The position numbers were made by a program, and so were the translations under genes. The notes beneath the pieces are model-generated. The model saw only the letters and a list, made by a program, of their open reading frames with translations, was not told where the DNA came from and did not search any database. A DNA stretch of 9,141 nt from Anaerolineaceae bacterium UBA700 (GTDB lineage: Bacteria > Chloroflexota > Anaerolineae > Anaerolineales > Anaerolineaceae): positions 240 through 9,380 of the forward strand of contig DBMK01000206.1 of the NCBI GenBank assembly GCA_002298885.1. The letters run 5' to 3'. Each line of letters starts with the position of its first letter. Within the stretch, counting starts at the first letter, position 1. Shown here piece by piece: positions 7,446 to 9,141 of the stretch.

Positions 7446-8923
7446 CCTCACGACCCACTGCAATCATCATCGGCGCCGGACTCGGCGGCATTGCCCTCGC
7501 GGCGCGCCTGGCCCGCCGCGGCTACCGGGTAACGGTGCTCGAAAAGAACGCTGCTCCCGGCGGGCGCTGCTCCCAGCTCGTCCGTGACGGTCACCGCTTC
7601 GACATCGGCGCCACCCTGTTCCTGATGCCCCAGGTCTTCGCCGAGACCTACGCCGCCCTGGGCGAGCGCATGCAGGACCACCTGGACCTGCGCCGCATCG
7701 ATCCCACCTACCGCCTGCACTTTAACGACGAGAGCCAGCTTGCGCTTACCGGCGACCTGCCGGCCATGCAGGACCAGCTCGAAGCCATCTCCCCCGGCAG
7801 CTTCGACGGCCTGCTGCGCTACCTGGGCGAGGGCAGCCTGCATTACCACGAGTCGCTGGACCATTTTTGCGGGCGCAACTTCTACAACCTGGCCGAATTT
7901 CTCAGCCCGCAGAACGTGCTGCGCGTGTTGCGCATCAAGGGCTTTACCAAGCATTACGCCAACATCGGGCGTTACTTCAGCCACCCGCGCCTCAAGGCGG
8001 CCTTCACCTTCCAGAATATGTACCTGGGTCTCAGCCCCTACGATGCCCCGGCCACTTATTCCCTGCTCCAGTACACCGAGCTGGCGGATGGGGTGTGGTT
8101 CCCGATGGGCGGCATCTACCGGGTCGTGCAAAGCCTGGCGGCGATTGCCGAAGCGCAGGGCGTGGAGTTCCGCTACAACACCCCCGTCTGCCGCATCGAG
8201 GTGGACGGCAGCCGCGCTACCGGCGTCCTGCTGGATAATGGCGTCCGCCTGGGCGCGGACGTGGTCATCGCCAACGCCGACCTGCCCTACGCCTATCAAT
8301 CGCTGCTGCCCGACACCGGCCCGGCGAAGAGCATGGAACGCAAGAAGTACACCTGCTCGGCGATCATGTTCTATTGGGGCGTCGATAAAGTCTTCCCGAA
8401 GCTAGAGCACCACAATATTTACCTCTCGGACGATTACCGCCCCAGCTTCGACCGCATTTTCAAAGATCACTCGCTCCCCGAAGAGCCCAGTTTTTACGTG
8501 CACGCCCCGGCCCGCACCGACCCGGCGGCTGCCCCCGCCGGCCAGGACACGCTCCTGGCGCTGGTCCCCTGCGGCCACATCGATTCAACCGTCCCGCAGG
8601 ATTGGGACGCCCTACGCAACCAGGCGCGCTCCTTCGTGCTGGGGCGCTTATCCCGCGCCGGCATGCCCGACCTCGAACAGCATCTGAAATTCGAGGTCTC
8701 CTACACCCCGCACGATTGGGCCGAGCGCTTCAACTGCGCCAGGGGGACGGCCTTCGGTCTCAGCCACAACGTGTGGCAGGTGGGCTATTTCCGCCCGCAC
8801 AACCGGCACGACCGCTATCACAACCTGTACTTCGTCGGCGGCAGCACCCACCCCGGCACCGGCCTGCCCATGGTTCTGCTCTCGGCGCGGTTGGTTGCCG
8901 AGCGCATTTTCTCAGCAAGATAA
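7442..8923 (+). CDS. crtI: Phytoene desaturase, CrtI family
   Basis: This FAD-dependent enzyme introduces double bases' worth of conjugation by dehydrogenating phytoene to lycopene (or neurosporene), supplying the cyclase's substrate. The 493-residue length fits the bacterial CrtI family. The N-terminal dinucleotide fold is clear: AIIIGAGLGGIALAARLA with GxGxxG at 11-16, Glu34 in TVLEKN, then PGGRC (39-43) and FDIGATLFLMP. The C-terminal FAD signature FVGGSTHPGTGLPMVLL (464-480) is intact, preceded by GLSHNVWQVGYFRPHNR. Related diapophytoene desaturases or CrtO-type ketolases are less likely given crtB and crtY next to it. The number of desaturation steps cannot be told from sequence. Translation probably couples to crtY through the ATGA overlap, helped by AGGAG. 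No further gene follows on the + strand within the window. Confidence 0.94.
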   Translation: MTSRPTAIIIGAGLGGIALAARLARRGYRVTVLEKNAAPGGRCSQLVRDGHRFDIGATLFLMPQVFAETYAALGERMQDHLDLRRIDPTYRLHFNDESQLALTGDLPAMQDQLEAISPGSFDGLLRYLGEGSLHYHESLDHFCGRNFYNLAEFLSPQNVLRVLRIKGFTKHYANIGRYFSHPRLKAAFTFQNMYLGLSPYDAPATYSLLQYTELADGVWFPMGGIYRVVQSLAAIAEAQGVEFRYNTPVCRIEVDGSRATGVLLDNGVRLGADVVIANADLPYAYQSLLPDTGPAKSMERKKYTCSAIMFYWGVDKVFPKLEHHNIYLSDDYRPSFDRIFKDHSLPEEPSFYVHAPARTDPAAAPAGQDTLLALVPCGHIDSTVPQDWDALRNQARSFVLGRLSRAGMPDLEQHLKFEVSYTPHDWAERFNCARGTAFGLSHNVWQVGYFRPHNRHDRYHNLYFVGGSTHPGTGLPMVLLSARLVAERIFSAR

Positions 8924-8949
8924 TATTCCGGTTCTAACCTCACCCCCAA

Positions 8950-9024
8950 CCCCCTCTGCCACAGGCACCCTGGCACCGCCCGCCAGGGCAGGCGTGCTTC
9001 GCGATCCACGGGGTGGAGAGGGGG
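8950..9024. repeat. C-rich intergenic inverted repeat
   Basis: CCCCCTCT (8950-8957) pairs with AGAGGGGG (9017-9024), and inside lies a second stem CCCTGGC (8968-8974) with GCCAGGG (8982-8988). C-rich repeats of this general kind (CACCCCCAACCCCCTCT...) are common between genes in Anaerolineae-like genomes, as far as I recall. It begins 26 bases after crtI and contains no coding frame. Confidence 0.5.
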
Positions 9025-9032
9025 CTTAAAAA

Positions 9033-9088
9033 ACCGAGGATTTTTGGCCATCCGCCTGTATGCGGGCGGATGGCCAAAAATCTTCGGT
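9033..9088. terminator. Strong 24-bp hairpin downstream of crtI
   Basis: The arms 9033-9056 (ACCGAGGATTTTTGGCCATC onward) and 9065-9088 pair over 24 positions with one mismatch and an 8-base loop (TGTATGCG). It is flanked by AAAA on the left and TATT on the right. It could terminate the crt mRNA or an unseen convergent gene from the right. The long stem is also typical of a repeat element. Confidence 0.55.
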
Positions 9089-9096
9089 ATTAAATT

Positions 9097-9121
9097 CCCC
9101 CGCCCGATTTTGGGGCGGGGG
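9097..9121. repeat. GC-only hairpin at the right edge
   Basis: CCCCCGCCC (9097-9105) pairs with GGGCGGGGG (9113-9121) across a 7-base loop (GATTTTG), directly after the 24-bp hairpin. No T-tract follows. It may belong with the hairpin before it to one composite terminator or repeat block. Confidence 0.4.
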
Positions 9122-9141
9122 GCCAGGATACGTTTTGTCAA

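Noticed and set aside
7448..8299. Minus-strand frame of 283 codons opposite crtI
   Set aside because: It is a shadow of the strongly conserved CrtI coding frame.
8818..9141. Minus-strand frame of 107 codons at the right edge
   Set aside because: It crosses the hairpins and the end of crtI and has no domain or ribosome site; it is best treated as non-coding.
1..9141. CRISPR array, tRNA, rRNA, toxin-antitoxin or phage-defence system
   Set aside because: No regularly spaced direct repeats, cloverleaf sequences, rRNA-like stretches or defence-protein motifs were seen on either strand.

Overview
The window looks like a piece of a high-GC bacterial chromosome, most likely Chloroflexota (Anaerolineae-like). 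This is inferred from a large MalT-type LuxR regulator, small membrane proteins of unknown function, C-rich and palindromic intergenic repeats, and a compact carotenoid operon. No rRNA or other taxonomic marker is present, so the assignment is tentative. Nearly all recognisable genes are on the + strand.

Layout. (1) Positions 1 to about 394 hold an uninterrupted, start-less minus-strand reading frame of unknown function that runs off the left edge. (2) At about 385-400 it meets, head to head, a large MalT/LuxR-family regulator that has lost its N-terminus, including any start codon able to include its ATP-binding P-loop. Both genes lose their 5' ends at the same point, which suggests a deletion or a chimeric assembly join. 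(3) After a 135-base gap with a good sigma70-like promoter comes a run of three small genes: a four-helix membrane protein built from a duplicated two-helix unit with one histidine per copy, a 70-residue alpha/beta protein, and a six-helix DUF4386-like membrane protein. (4) A palindromic repeat element (4550-4630), a HemG-like flavodoxin gene and a second hairpin (5226-5256) follow; the two elements share a 9-base core. (5) After an AT-rich leader comes a tightly overlapping carotenoid operon, crtB-crtY-crtI: phytoene synthase, lycopene cyclase and phytoene desaturase. (6) The final 218 bases are non-coding and hold C-rich inverted repeats and a strong 24-bp hairpin.

Function. CrtB joins two GGPP molecules into phytoene, CrtI desaturates it towards lycopene, and the cyclase closes the ends to beta- (or possibly gamma-) carotene. 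GGPP synthase and any tailoring enzymes (hydroxylase, ketolase, carotenoid cleavage) are not in the window. The gene overlaps (14 bases and 4 bases) indicate one mRNA with translational coupling. No convincing link between the regulator, the membrane genes and the carotenoid operon can be shown from sequence.

I found no CRISPR array, tRNA, rRNA, transposase or clearly new multi-gene system. The most notable items are the double-truncation junction, the duplicated GKP-N-L-T-H membrane protein and the repeat elements around the flavodoxin gene.
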